A stretch of DNA of 44,946 nt from an uncultured Erysipelotrichaceae bacterium (GCA_902778375.1 CACYXJ010000011.1:1-44946), one strand, 5' to 3'. Shown: positions 33,077 to 41,325, counted from the first letter of the stretch. The notes: generated by a model not told the origin, from the letters alone. Program-made: numbers and translations.

Positions 33077-33286
33077 TGCAATGTTCCTCCCGTAAGATTT
33101 CCTGTCACCATGATTATAAAACTTCAGACATAATTGAAAAAGAAAAATTCTGTCATGACTCATTTTCGAATCCAGTGAAAACAGTGAGTGCACTGCTGTC
33201 CAAAGAGTGTGGCTGTTATTATGCTCTCGGGCAGAAAACAGTACAAAGGCAACAGTATATGATAATAATTAAGAAGAGGTGATCAT

Positions 33287-33544
33287 ATGACAGAAAAGGA
33301 TAAGAAACTGGAAGAAAAGGTCTTTAGTCAGGAGGTTTCTCATGATGAACTGAAATCTGTTTCCGGTGGAGACTGCGGGAAAACAGCGTTCGTTGATGGA
33401 CCATGCCCCAAAGGTGTATTCATTAAACAGATATGCCCCGATAACACGACGTACGGTAATTTAGAAGAGATATCAAAACCTGGAATTGATGAACCTTTAT
33501 TTAAAGAGGTTGAAATTGAAGAACCCGAAAATCCCGGTAATTGA
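33287..33544 (+). CDS. Double-glycine-leader peptide, C-x9-C-x9-C core (copy 1)
   Basis: An 85-residue peptide with the start after AAGAGGTGATC. Residues 1-28 are a short charged leader ending in DELKSVSGG. The core begins DCGKTAFVDGPCPKG with Cys30, Cys40 and Cys50 evenly spaced, followed by an acidic tail. It is paired head-to-tail with a paralogue 24 bases downstream sharing most of the leader and the first 25 core residues. The C-x9-C spacing also occurs in the CAATVE cores. Export or cleavage by a C39-type system elsewhere is likely; activity is unknown. Confidence 0.75.
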   Translation: MTEKDKKLEEKVFSQEVSHDELKSVSGGDCGKTAFVDGPCPKGVFIKQICPDNTTYGNLEEISKPGIDEPLFKEVEIEEPENPGN

Positions 33545-33568
33545 TTATAATTGAAAAGGTGAGTTTGT

Positions 33569-33952
33569 ATGACAGAGAAGGATAAGAAACTTGAAGAAAA
33601 GGTTTTTGATCAGGATGTTTCCGCGGATGAACTGAATTCAGTCTCCGGCGGAGCGTCAGATTGTGGGAAGAGCGCATTTGTCAATGGACCATGCCCCAAA
33701 GGTGCAGTCTATGTACAGAGATGTCCCGATAATGCCAACATTATAATTACGGAGGAGCTGAGTGATATGGACAAAAAGAAAATCATGGATGAATTGCTTC
33801 ACCAAGTAAACGGCGGAAAATGGAACTTTGACACGCTGACAGAAGAGGAAAAAAATGAATATTTCAAAGTGAAAGACGAACTGGAGAGGGACGGGAATTA
33901 CGTCGCTTGGAACGATTTTATCGATCGAATGAACGAAAAGTACGGCAAATAA
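33569..33952 (+). CDS. Double-glycine-leader peptide, C-x9-C-x9-C core with helical tail (copy 2)
   Basis: A 127-residue paralogue of the preceding peptide, with start after AAAAGGTGAG. Its leader ends in DELNSVSGG, and the core begins ASDCGKSAFVNGPCPKG with Cys32, Cys42 and Cys52. After the core it diverges completely into about 70 charged helical residues (MDKKKIMDELLHQVNGG to MNEKYGK). The duplication with replacement of the C-terminal half suggests leader and core exchange among peptide genes. Confidence 0.72.
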   Translation: MTEKDKKLEEKVFDQDVSADELNSVSGGASDCGKSAFVNGPCPKGAVYVQRCPDNANIIITEELSDMDKKKIMDELLHQVNGGKWNFDTLTEEEKNEYFKVKDELERDGNYVAWNDFIDRMNEKYGK

Positions 33953-34016
33953 TGCGGAAGTTTCCGTTCGGACAGAAAAACATGACAGACACACTTGTCT
34001 GATCTGCAGCAGTTTT

Positions 34017-34056
34017 AAAACCCTGCCGTCTCATATTAAGAGACAGCAGGGTTTTG
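34017..34056. terminator. Bidirectional terminator between peptide genes
   Basis: AAAACCCTGC and GCAGGGTTTT outer arms with inner GTCTC / GAGAC. It serves the + peptide ending at 33952 and the - peptide ending at 34110. It strongly resembles the hairpin at 32585-32625. Confidence 0.85.
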
Positions 34057-34109
34057 TTATTAGGCATTTTGACAGAATTCAGATATCCTGATGCCGGGGT
34101 GAAACAGCT

Positions 34110-34442
34110 TTATTCACCGAGACCCCACGGGTCATCGCCGTCTCTGTCTCTGAAAGCACCGCAGTCATAGCAGACCACTCTCATATATCTGAAAATGCCG
34201 GGGTCACAGTTTGCAACATTCCAAGATCCGCAGACAGGACATGGATACTTTCGGTTCTCAAAACTGACCTCCAGATTGCAGGAAAGCAGGTATTTTTTGG
34301 CGTTTTCTGCTTTTTCAGTCGGAGTAGTTGAGTTCATATAACGTCTTTTGTAAACTCCCGCATCCCAGCTGCTGAAATCGCCACCGGAGACTTCATCCAG
34401 TTTTTCGTCAGCTACTAAATTGTCTTTTTTCACTTCTTCCAT
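34110..34442 (-). CDS. Double-glycine leader joined to a zinc-ribbon protein
   Basis: A 110-residue protein with start after GGAGGAAATG. Residues 1-21 are a short leader ending in KLDEVSGG. The rest is not a typical peptide core: a charged linker is followed by a zinc ribbon with Cys68/Cys71 (CPVC) and Cys91/Cys94 (CYDC), plus Cys55 and Cys79. The ribbon resembles that of the orphan precursor at 32654. Together they suggest that double-glycine leaders have been attached to small zinc-binding proteins. The function is unknown. Confidence 0.65.
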   Translation of the reverse strand: MEEVKKDNLVADEKLDEVSGGDFSSWDAGVYKRRYMNSTTPTEKAENAKKYLLSCNLEVSFENRKYPCPVCGSWNVANCDPGIFRYMRVVCYDCGAFRDRDGDDPWGLGE

Positions 34443-34582
34443 AAAACATTTCCTCCTTTATTGATCAGAATCTGTTGTTAAAACAGTTAAACAGTATGTG
34501 CTGATAACAACTGTATCAGTCTCTGTAAGCCATAAAGATTACTTCTCTTTCAGCATTTTAACGTACCTTAATTACCATTACA
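34443..34582. other. Divergent intergenic region, left half
   Basis: AT-rich sequence between the divergent zinc-ribbon peptide and CotH genes. The minus-strand promoter of the peptide should lie here, but no hexamer pair is good enough to call. The palindrome and promoter of the CotH gene follow to the right. Confidence 0.4.
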
Positions 34583-34621
34583 AATCAAGAACGGAATATC
34601 ATGATATTTCCGTACTTGATT
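34583..34621. repeat. 39-base near-perfect palindrome
   Basis: AATCAAG / CTTGATT outer arms, then ACGGAA / TTCCGT, and a self-complementary TATCATGATA centre. There is one mismatched A pair and one bulged T. No T-run follows on either strand, so it is not a standard terminator. It lies about 80 bases ahead of the CotH start and could be an operator or a cruciform-forming site. Confidence 0.65.
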
Positions 34622-34631
34622 GATCACAGAT

Positions 34632-34666
34632 CCGGACGGACTGGTGGCTGTCCGGTTTTATATAAT
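34632..34666 (+). promoter_or_regulatory. CotH gene promoter with dyad
   Basis: TATAAT at 34661-34666 is preceded by the dyad CCGGAC / GTCCGG (34632-34637 and 34650-34655) across the -35 region. Confidence 0.5.
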
Positions 34667-34701
34667 AGAATAAAAGAAATAACAGAGTTTAAGGATACGA
34701 T

Positions 34702-36501
34702 ATGAAATACAGAAATACTTTATCCCGCATAGGTCTTGCTGTTTCGCTCGCATTGACGGTTCTCTGCTGCGGCTGCCGCAAAGAAACACCTGATAATCAG
34801 GTCTGGACAGACAATGATATTCCAGTCGTGTATCTGACGATCGAGGAAGAAGAGTTCAGTAAGGTCAATGAAAGTGAGGAACATGAATACCGCGCACCCG
34901 GCGGTATGGTAAGGATCACGGATACGGACGGCAACAGCACCGGCGAACTGGAACTGGAATACCTGCGGGGCAGGGGACACGGTACCTGGTCGGCGGATAA
35001 GAAGCCGTACAAATTCAAACTGAAAGAGAAATCGGATCTTCTGGGTATGGGCGAGAACAAGCACTGGGTATTGCTTGCCAACCGTTATGATCCGACCCTG
35101 ATCAGAAATCAGCTTGTTTTCTATATTGCCACAGAAATGGGACTGCCGTACACACCGGAATGCCGCCCGGTCGATCTTGTTGTCAACGGCGAATATTGGG
35201 GAAGTTATCTGCTTTCTGAAGATGTGCGTATCGGTAAAAGCAGGATCAACATCGATGAACTGACGGAAGAAGACACGGAAGAACCGGAGGTGGGCGGGGG
35301 ATATCTTCTTGCCCTGAATCCGGGTGACGATGAGCCGTTTGAGAATATGTTCCTGAGCGATCATATGGTGCGCCTGCTGTGCGCGGAACCGGAATTCAAT
35401 GAAGGGGAAGCAGGTCAGCAGGAACAGAAGGACTATATTGTTTCCTATATGCAGAGACTGGAAGATGCCATCTTCTCGGAAGATTTCAAAGATGAGAACG
35501 GCACGTTCTACGGGGAACTGATGGACCTGCAGTCAGCTGCCGATTACTGGTGGGTCCAGGAATTCTCACAGAACTATGATGCTTTCACAACTTCCAGCAC
35601 CTACATGTTCAAGGAAAGAAACGGAAAACTGTTCTGGGGTCCTGTCTGGGACTTTGATCTGTCCTTTGATGAAGGATACGGAACAGAAGACGGGCTGATG
35701 TATACGAGAATGACGTGGATTGATAGGCTCAGAGGCAACGAACCACAATTCCAGCAGATGCTCAGAGAACGCTGGGCTGTACTGGATGAGATCCTGATTC
35801 ATGTGACGGAACCCGGCGGTATCATTGACCAGTATAAGGACACCATTGAAAAATCATGGCAGGACGACGCAAAACGCTGGCCTTTGATCGCGGAAGAAGG
35901 TGAGACCATTGTCTATGACTTCAATGAGGTAATGGAGTATATGCGGGAAAGAATCGATAAAAGACGTGCCTGGATCAATGAACATATCGATGAAGAACTG
36001 ACCCATGTATTCTACAAAGTGACATTCATGGCAGATGATGCCGAATACCGACAGAACCAGGTCAGACGGGGAACCGGGATCTTTGATCTGCCGGCTGGTC
36101 CGGAAAAGGAAGGATATGTATTCACAGGCTGGGCATATGAAAACGGCGAATACTATGACAATATGCCATCGGAAGAAGATGTCGTTCTGTATGCGGTATA
36201 TGTTCCGGCGGAAAATGCTGTCAGGACAGAAGAAATCATGTTCCCGGCAGGTGAGGAACAATGGGCGGAGATCCATATGAAAGACTATGCAATCAGTTTT
36301 TATGTCTCACCGGAAGACTCGCTGGACACGAATGTTCACTGGACATCTTCTGATCCTGGTGTCGCCGAAATCAGAGAGTATAATACGATCCGCATGTACA
36401 AAACCGGAACGGTAACGATCACCGGCACCCTGAACAGCGGGGCATCCGCATCCTTTACTCTGCATATCTATGATTCACGGTATGAAAGCCCGCTGGAATA
36501 A
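34702..36501 (+). CDS. CotH-family lipoprotein with InlB-type repeat
   Basis: A 599-residue secreted protein. The N-terminus has a signal segment ending in TVLCCGC, with a plausible though imperfect lipobox, so a surface lipoprotein is likely. Residues ~40-420 match the CotH kinase-like fold: LRGRGHGTW, KPYKFKLKEKSDLLGM, HWVLLANRYDPTLIRN and the WDFDLSF motif. Then come an InlB-type repeat (VTFMADD, YVFTGWAYENG) and an Ig-like domain. CotH proteins phosphorylate spore-coat or surface proteins in some species; here the role is inferred to be extracellular protein modification or structure. It sits inside the double-glycine peptide island. Confidence 0.85.
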   Translation: MKYRNTLSRIGLAVSLALTVLCCGCRKETPDNQVWTDNDIPVVYLTIEEEEFSKVNESEEHEYRAPGGMVRITDTDGNSTGELELEYLRGRGHGTWSADKKPYKFKLKEKSDLLGMGENKHWVLLANRYDPTLIRNQLVFYIATEMGLPYTPECRPVDLVVNGEYWGSYLLSEDVRIGKSRINIDELTEEDTEEPEVGGGYLLALNPGDDEPFENMFLSDHMVRLLCAEPEFNEGEAGQQEQKDYIVSYMQRLEDAIFSEDFKDENGTFYGELMDLQSAADYWWVQEFSQNYDAFTTSSTYMFKERNGKLFWGPVWDFDLSFDEGYGTEDGLMYTRMTWIDRLRGNEPQFQQMLRERWAVLDEILIHVTEPGGIIDQYKDTIEKSWQDDAKRWPLIAEEGETIVYDFNEVMEYMRERIDKRRAWINEHIDEELTHVFYKVTFMADDAEYRQNQVRRGTGIFDLPAGPEKEGYVFTGWAYENGEYYDNMPSEEDVVLYAVYVPAENAVRTEEIMFPAGEEQWAEIHMKDYAISFYVSPEDSLDTNVHWTSSDPGVAEIREYNTIRMYKTGTVTITGTLNSGASASFTLHIYDSRYESPLE

Positions 36502-36528
36502 ACAAAGTGTTCTGCTGCAGACAAAGCA

Positions 36529-36558
36529 GGAAAAAACAGGTCATATTGACCTGTTTTG
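36529..36558. terminator. Bidirectional terminator between CotH and a leader peptide gene
   Basis: AACAGGTCA and TGACCTGTT arms with a three-base loop and A-rich and T-rich flanks on the two sides. Confidence 0.85.
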
Positions 36559-36580
36559 TTGATGGCGATCCGTACTGCTG

Positions 36581-36835
36581 TCAGTCTTCCATGAATCTGC
36601 GTCTGTAAATGATCTGCAGATTGTCAGCTGTAGTATTGCAGGCTTCGATCGACGGTGTGGCGTTGTATTTATTGCGGTAACTGCCTTCTTTCATCCTGTT
36701 TGCCAGATCTCTGTAGTGGTGAATCAGATTCTCCAGTTCCTGTTTGGACATTGTTTCCGGATCATTGCCGCCGGAAACTTCACTCAGTAATTCTTCGGGA
36801 ATGTCCGTAAAGTTCAGTTTATTTGTTTCTGTCAT
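36581..36835 (-). CDS. Double-glycine-leader helical peptide
   Basis: An 84-residue protein with start after CGGAGGAAG. Residues 1-23 are a leader-like start ending in LLSEVSGG. The rest is charged and helical (MSKQELENLIHHYRD, DNLQIIYRRR) with one cysteine (Cys66), so it does not look like a Cys-rich modified core. It resembles the other island peptides only in the leader. It could be an unmodified exported peptide or a regulatory small protein. Confidence 0.6.
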   Translation of the reverse strand: MTETNKLNFTDIPEELLSEVSGGNDPETMSKQELENLIHHYRDLANRMKEGSYRNKYNATPSIEACNTTADNLQIIYRRRFMED

Positions 36836-36875
36836 GAGATTCTTCCTCCGTTTATTTCATTTGTTCCCCGGATGT

Positions 36876-36905
36876 ATTATAGACCATTCCGAGCAGAACA
36901 TTATA
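36876..36905 (-). promoter_or_regulatory. Two -10 elements ahead of the helical leader peptide
   Basis: Minus-strand TATAAT occurs at 36881-36876 and again at 36905-36900, where TGC precedes it as an extended -10. Either could drive the gene starting at 36835. Confidence 0.5.
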
Positions 36906-36923
36906 GCATTATCGATTCTGTTT

Positions 36924-37688
36924 TCAACTGTCAGAGTCAAGGATGTCTGTCTCCTGCAGAAACTGCTTTACTGCTTCTGTCATCATGCCGGTATGAAGAT
37001 GGTAATCATGATCATCACCGGGCAGAATGACAAGCCGGCTGTTTTTGCAAAGGGCAGCTGCCTTCTGGGAAACCTGGAGCGGAATGATTTCATCATGATC
37101 GCCATGAATGATCAGAACCGGTCCGTCATACTTCCTGAGGGAATCTTCCGAATGGATCCGCCGGGCATCTGCAAGATAGCTTCCATTCAGTCTTCTCCCG
37201 TCAAGGCCGAATGATTCGGGAATGTGTTCGGGATCAAACCGGAAATCATGCAGGAATATGCCCTGTCTGGCGTCTTCGGGAATGTTCAGTGCCGGTGACA
37301 GCAGAATCAAGGCTTTGTAATCCTGCGGCCGAATACCGGCGGCCAGTGCCGAAACGAGTCCTCCCTGGGAATGACCGGCAATATGCAGTTCTGTCACAAA
37401 AGGCAGCGACTTCGCATAATCGGTGATGGCCAGAACTTCCTCAAGCCAGATGGAAATCGTATGCTCTGCGAACATGCCGCCGCTTTTGCCATGGCCGTAA
37501 AGATCAGCACGCAGCACAGCATAACCAGTTTCGTTGGCAGCTCCTGCCAGGGCGGAAAGATGTTCTTCCTCCATATATCCCGTCAGGCCGTGGATAATGA
37601 TGAGCAGGGGACATTGCGGGTGTTTTTGAGGCAGGTCGAGCCGGCAATGAATACAGCTGCCGTTGTTTTCAATGAAGAATTCTTTCAT
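36924..37688 (-). CDS. Alpha/beta hydrolase
   Basis: A 254-residue cytoplasmic hydrolase. The start at 37688 leaves four bases after the upstream DUF2262 stop; a TTG at 37703 is a weaker alternative. The fold's motifs are clear: IIHGLTGYMEEEHL (oxyanion), AGHSQGGLVSALA with the nucleophile Ser, and VLIIHGDHDEIIPL with the Asp and a later GDDHDYH carrying the catalytic His. It resembles serine aminopeptidase/monoacylglycerol-lipase-like esterases. It is probably transcribed with the DUF2262 gene. Confidence 0.88.
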   Translation of the reverse strand: MKEFFIENNGSCIHCRLDLPQKHPQCPLLIIIHGLTGYMEEEHLSALAGAANETGYAVLRADLYGHGKSGGMFAEHTISIWLEEVLAITDYAKSLPFVTELHIAGHSQGGLVSALAAGIRPQDYKALILLSPALNIPEDARQGIFLHDFRFDPEHIPESFGLDGRRLNGSYLADARRIHSEDSLRKYDGPVLIIHGDHDEIIPLQVSQKAAALCKNSRLVILPGDDHDYHLHTGMMTEAVKQFLQETDILDSDS

Positions 37689-37692
37689 TCTC

Positions 37693-38829
37693 TTATCCGA
37701 CAAGATTGGTGCCTTTCACATTACCTTCTTCATCGACGGAAACGACCAGCGTGTGCCCGGCATACAGATCGCCGGTGTCAAATGAAAAGTCAACATCTCC
37801 GTCTTCGGAAACCGTGATCGTGGGAACACCCATCCTCTGCATGTATTCCTCTTCCGTGATTTCCTCGTCATACCAGTCAGCCAGAAGTTCCATTGTCTGA
37901 TCGCATGTCTGTCTGCGCACACGGGCATCGAAAGCTTTGTCGTCTTCACAGATCCGGCGCAGAACTTCCATGGAGGCAGAACAGTCGGTACTTCCTTCCG
38001 GCACATCGATCAGGACATTGCATGGTTCCGAACACCACTGGATGGTCCCGTCAAACCAGTTCCAGCGTCTTTCCAGAGCAAAACTGCCGAGTTCGTTTTC
38101 GATCTGCACAGGTTTTTTGTATTCCTCGATCTTTGCCATGAAAGGAGCAGGATCTGCCTTTCCGAGGTTTCTGACGACAAGATATGTTTCCGGTTTATCC
38201 TTGCTTGCCCGTACAAGAAGACGGTATACGCTCAGTTCCTGATACTTTGCCTTCAGGTGACTGTCGGGATTCTTTTCCAGAAGGAACAGACGTCCGGTCC
38301 CGTCATGAATCTTTGTGTCATTTGGATTCATGCGGGCAAGATATGTCAGAACGACCCGTTTGTGATCCCAGAAAACACCCCAGCCGTAGATTTCCTGCTT
38401 GTTGAGGAACAGCATCTCCTTTTCCTCATCATCAAAAGAATCGAGGAAGGAAAGAATGGGATCAAGGCGTCTGTCTTTGACATCTTTTTCCAGTACGGCA
38501 TCCACATAATAAGTATCGGCGTTTTTTGTGTTTTCTTCTTTTTTTCTGCGCACCCGCAGGCGGTACAGGGATCCTTTTTTCAGTGTATAGCCGTAAGGAT
38601 CACCGAACAGTTTTTTCTTATAAGTCCACTCCAGCCAATGAAGTTTTCCCGTACCGATCCTTTCGCCGCTTTCAACATCGATTGCATCGTCAAACCTTGC
38701 CCGCATCTTCAGCATACCGGCAACCGAATCAGACTTTGATGGTGCCTTGTCGGGGAACCAGACGATGCGGACAATCAGTTCTTTTGCGTTCTCTTCAAAT
38801 GAACGCATATATTCTTCATATGATTCCAT
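37693..38829 (-). CDS. DUF2262 domain protein
   Basis: A 378-residue soluble protein. The start at 38829 follows AAAGGATCC. Residues ~235-370 match DUF2262 (LGSFALERRWNWFDGTIQWC, then MELLADWYDEEITEEEY). The N-terminal ~230 residues are beta-rich, with repeated YRLRVRRKKEE and YRLLVRASKDKPETY-like segments suggesting an internal duplication of a small barrel. DUF2262 proteins recur in Bacillota as uncharacterised cytoplasmic proteins. It is the first gene of an operon with the alpha/beta hydrolase. Confidence 0.78.
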   Translation of the reverse strand: MESYEEYMRSFEENAKELIVRIVWFPDKAPSKSDSVAGMLKMRARFDDAIDVESGERIGTGKLHWLEWTYKKKLFGDPYGYTLKKGSLYRLRVRRKKEENTKNADTYYVDAVLEKDVKDRRLDPILSFLDSFDDEEKEMLFLNKQEIYGWGVFWDHKRVVLTYLARMNPNDTKIHDGTGRLFLLEKNPDSHLKAKYQELSVYRLLVRASKDKPETYLVVRNLGKADPAPFMAKIEEYKKPVQIENELGSFALERRWNWFDGTIQWCSEPCNVLIDVPEGSTDCSASMEVLRRICEDDKAFDARVRRQTCDQTMELLADWYDEEITEEEYMQRMGVPTITVSEDGDVDFSFDTGDLYAGHTLVVSVDEEGNVKGTNLVG

Positions 38830-38879
38830 ACAGGATCCTTTCATGAATGCCGCCGGATGACGGCACAGTTCCAAACACA

Positions 38880-38885
38880 ATTATA
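38880..38885 (-). promoter_or_regulatory. -10 element of the DUF2262 operon
   Basis: TATAAT on the minus strand, 51 bases ahead of the start at 38829. Confidence 0.55.
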
Positions 38886-38998
38886 TAGGAATCCTGCAAC
38901 GTATTGATTATTCTTTGACGTGAACAGTTACGCAGTGCATGTGCCGGAATTCATGCATGTATTCATGCTTTTTCTTTCAGAAGATATTAACCGTACTC

Positions 38999-39004
38999 TA
39001 TAAT
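38999..39004 (+). promoter_or_regulatory. -10 element of the DUF885 gene
   Basis: TATAAT in CTCTATAATTTTG, 63 bases before the start at 39067. Confidence 0.55.
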
Positions 39005-39066
39005 TTTGTGTGACAGAACCACTTTGCCTGTACATGCAGGCAGACAGAATACAGGAGAATTCGGTT

Positions 39067-40977
39067 ATGAAAAGAATAATGCGCATTTTGCATGCACTGC
39101 TTCTGTCTTTGTTTATGTTCACGGGTGTTTTTGTCCCGGTCGTGGCAGAAAATGAAGACTTCGATGCCTTTATGGAGGAAGAAGCCAAAAAGATCATATC
39201 TGCAGATTATGGCAATTTTCATTTCAACGTCATTGATTACAAGCGCTTCGGTCTTACCAAACCGGAAATAACGCTGCTGCATCCATCCTATGAATCCTTT
39301 GCGGCAGAAGCGGCCGGCATGCAGGAATCCCTGGATCAGCTGCATCAGTTTGACTACAATGCTCTGAACGATACCCAGCAGCATGACTATCTTGCCTACG
39401 AAGACTATCTGGAGTCACAGATCGCCCTTGATCAGTTCCCGGATTTTATCGAATACTATAATCCGCGCAGCGGCAAATATTCGAGTATGATCACCTCACT
39501 GACGGAATTCATCCTGTATGACCGCGAATCCGCCGATGACTATCTGGCCTGCATGGAAGTTTTACCGCGCTCGCTGCATGACATGAATGAATTCACCGGC
39601 CAGCAGGCTGCCAAAGGGCATTTCATGCCCGACAATCTGCTGGATGAAACACTGACAAATATGCAGAGATTTATCGACCAGGGGGTAGACAATCCGCTGA
39701 TCATTCTTTACGACAAGAAAATCGACAATCTCGAAGGACTGAGCGAAGAAGAAAAAGCATCCTATAAAGAAAGAAACCGTGATCTGGTCCTGAACACCGT
39801 TTATCCGGCCATTCAGGAAACCCGGAGCTTCCTGGAAACGCTGCGCGGCAGCCGCAGTGTTTCCGGTTCCAACTTCGAATATCCGGACGGCAGGGCATAT
39901 TTCGAGGCGCTCGCTACTCTCAAGTGTTCTTCTGACATGCCGCTTGATGAGAAAAGAGATTATCTGGCCAAATGCCTCGGTGAGCTCTTCCAGTATCAGC
40001 TTACCCATTTCGGCAATCCGCTTGCCAAGGTAAGCGGCTTCACGACAGCCGAAGAACTGATGGAGTATCTCAGCGAGCACCTGGAGGATTTCCCGGAAGG
40101 ACCGGATATCAATTACACCATTTCTTATCTGGATCCGTGTGTCGCCAATCCGAATGCCATGGCATATTACCTCACGCCAACCATCGATTCCTACAGTGAT
40201 AACGTCATGCGTATCAACGGTGACAATGTGAAAAACAACCTCAACACGATGTTTACCACCCTGGCTCACGAAGGCCTGCCGGGCCACATGTATCAGTTCA
40301 CCTGGTACTTCAGCCAGCCGGACACAACTCTGCTGCGGCGTGTCATCTCGGCCATCGGCTATGGCGAGGGCTGGGCACAGTATGGCCAGAGAATCATGCT
40401 GCACAGGTCATCCCTTTCCGAAGCGAACGCGGAATATCAGGCCATCACGCTTCTTTCAGCTTACACATTACAGGCATATGTCGACATGCTTGTCAACGGC
40501 TATGGTCTGGATGCGAAAGCTGTTACCGAACAGCTGGAAGCAGTCGGTATGTCTATGAATGAAGACAGTGTAAAAGATATCGTCGAAGGTGTCATCTACG
40601 CACCGGGACAGGTTCTTCCGTATGGCTTCGGCCAGTGCAGGATGTGGGAATTCCACGAACGTGTCCGCGGATCTCTCGGCGATACCTTCAATCTGGAAGA
40701 ATTCCATCTGCAGATCCTGCAGCACGGTCAGCGTTTTTTCGAAATCGTGGAGAGCGATCTGCAGAAATATGTCGAAAGCAAGGGTGTTGAATTCAGGAAG
40801 GATTTTACCCTGTTTGAATACTCCGCGACAGAAGACAGCACCAACGGTCTCGTTGGTTTCATTACCTCTCATATGTGGATCCTGCTCGCGGCAGCCGGTC
40901 TGGCTGTCATCCTGGGCATCGGACTGCTCTTCCTGATCATCCGCCATCCGCCTGATCAGGGGCAGGAAACAGGATAA
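39067..40977 (+). CDS. DUF885 family secreted zinc peptidase
   Basis: A 636-residue protein. The start at 39067 follows AGGAGAATT. A signal peptide ends near VPVVAEN and a C-terminal transmembrane helix (WILLAAAGLAVILGIGLLFL) is followed by a short basic tail, so the enzyme domain is outside the cell and membrane-held. The DUF885 motif HEGLPGH (His401, Glu402, His407) supplies a zinc site as in HExxH-like peptidases, and the downstream YGEGWAQYG segment is also typical. The substrate is unknown; dipeptide or oligopeptide hydrolysis is likely from the family. A small basic ORF follows at 41002. Confidence 0.88.
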   Translation: MKRIMRILHALLLSLFMFTGVFVPVVAENEDFDAFMEEEAKKIISADYGNFHFNVIDYKRFGLTKPEITLLHPSYESFAAEAAGMQESLDQLHQFDYNALNDTQQHDYLAYEDYLESQIALDQFPDFIEYYNPRSGKYSSMITSLTEFILYDRESADDYLACMEVLPRSLHDMNEFTGQQAAKGHFMPDNLLDETLTNMQRFIDQGVDNPLIILYDKKIDNLEGLSEEEKASYKERNRDLVLNTVYPAIQETRSFLETLRGSRSVSGSNFEYPDGRAYFEALATLKCSSDMPLDEKRDYLAKCLGELFQYQLTHFGNPLAKVSGFTTAEELMEYLSEHLEDFPEGPDINYTISYLDPCVANPNAMAYYLTPTIDSYSDNVMRINGDNVKNNLNTMFTTLAHEGLPGHMYQFTWYFSQPDTTLLRRVISAIGYGEGWAQYGQRIMLHRSSLSEANAEYQAITLLSAYTLQAYVDMLVNGYGLDAKAVTEQLEAVGMSMNEDSVKDIVEGVIYAPGQVLPYGFGQCRMWEFHERVRGSLGDTFNLEEFHLQILQHGQRFFEIVESDLQKYVESKGVEFRKDFTLFEYSATEDSTNGLVGFITSHMWILLAAAGLAVILGIGLLFLIIRHPPDQGQETG

Positions 40978-41001
40978 CAACGGCTGAGGAGGAATCTCAC
41001 G

Positions 41002-41190
41002 ATGATGTATAAGAATCTCCGTTTCCTTTCCCGGCACAAAAGGATCCTGTTCCGTTTCCTGACACCGGCGCAAAAGCGCCGGATCGTTACCCAGGATGTC
41101 TTCAAAACAGCCGCCAGACAGAGAGCCATGCTCTGCAATATTCAGGAAAAACCGGCTGAAACAGCGGAAAAGAACGGCAAAGACAAATAA
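41002..41190 (+). CDS. Small basic protein, hypothetical
   Basis: A 62-residue, Arg/Lys-rich protein (YKNLRFLSRHKRILFRFL, PAQKRRIVTQDVFKTAARQR) with a strong ribosome-binding site GAGGAGGAATC and a terminator-like hairpin afterwards. An adjacent second ATG at 41005 is an alternative. No family is recognised. The strong start signal is the main support; it may be co-transcribed with the DUF885 gene 24 bases upstream. Confidence 0.55.
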   Translation: MMYKNLRFLSRHKRILFRFLTPAQKRRIVTQDVFKTAARQRAMLCNIQEKPAETAEKNGKDK

Positions 41191-41203
41191 TTACAGAATG
41201 AAT

Positions 41204-41228
41204 CTCCGGCCCGGCCAAGAGCCGGATT
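41204..41228 (+). terminator. Terminator-like hairpin after the small basic gene
   Basis: AATC.CCGGC and GCCGGATT arms with an inner loop, followed by TT and CAT. The run of Ts is short. Confidence 0.5.
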
Positions 41229-41290
41229 TTCATATGCAGAAAAAAAGAGACCGGATCGAAGGTCCGTTTACCGGTACGGAAAGAAATGCA

Positions 41291-41298
41291 TGTATAAT
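41291..41298 (+). promoter_or_regulatory. -10 element of the thioredoxin-fold gene
   Basis: TG followed directly by TATAAT, 27 bases ahead of the start at 41326, with AAAGGAGATC between. Confidence 0.6.
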
Positions 41299-41325
41299 TT
41301 CATTGAGGAAAAAGGAGATCATAAT

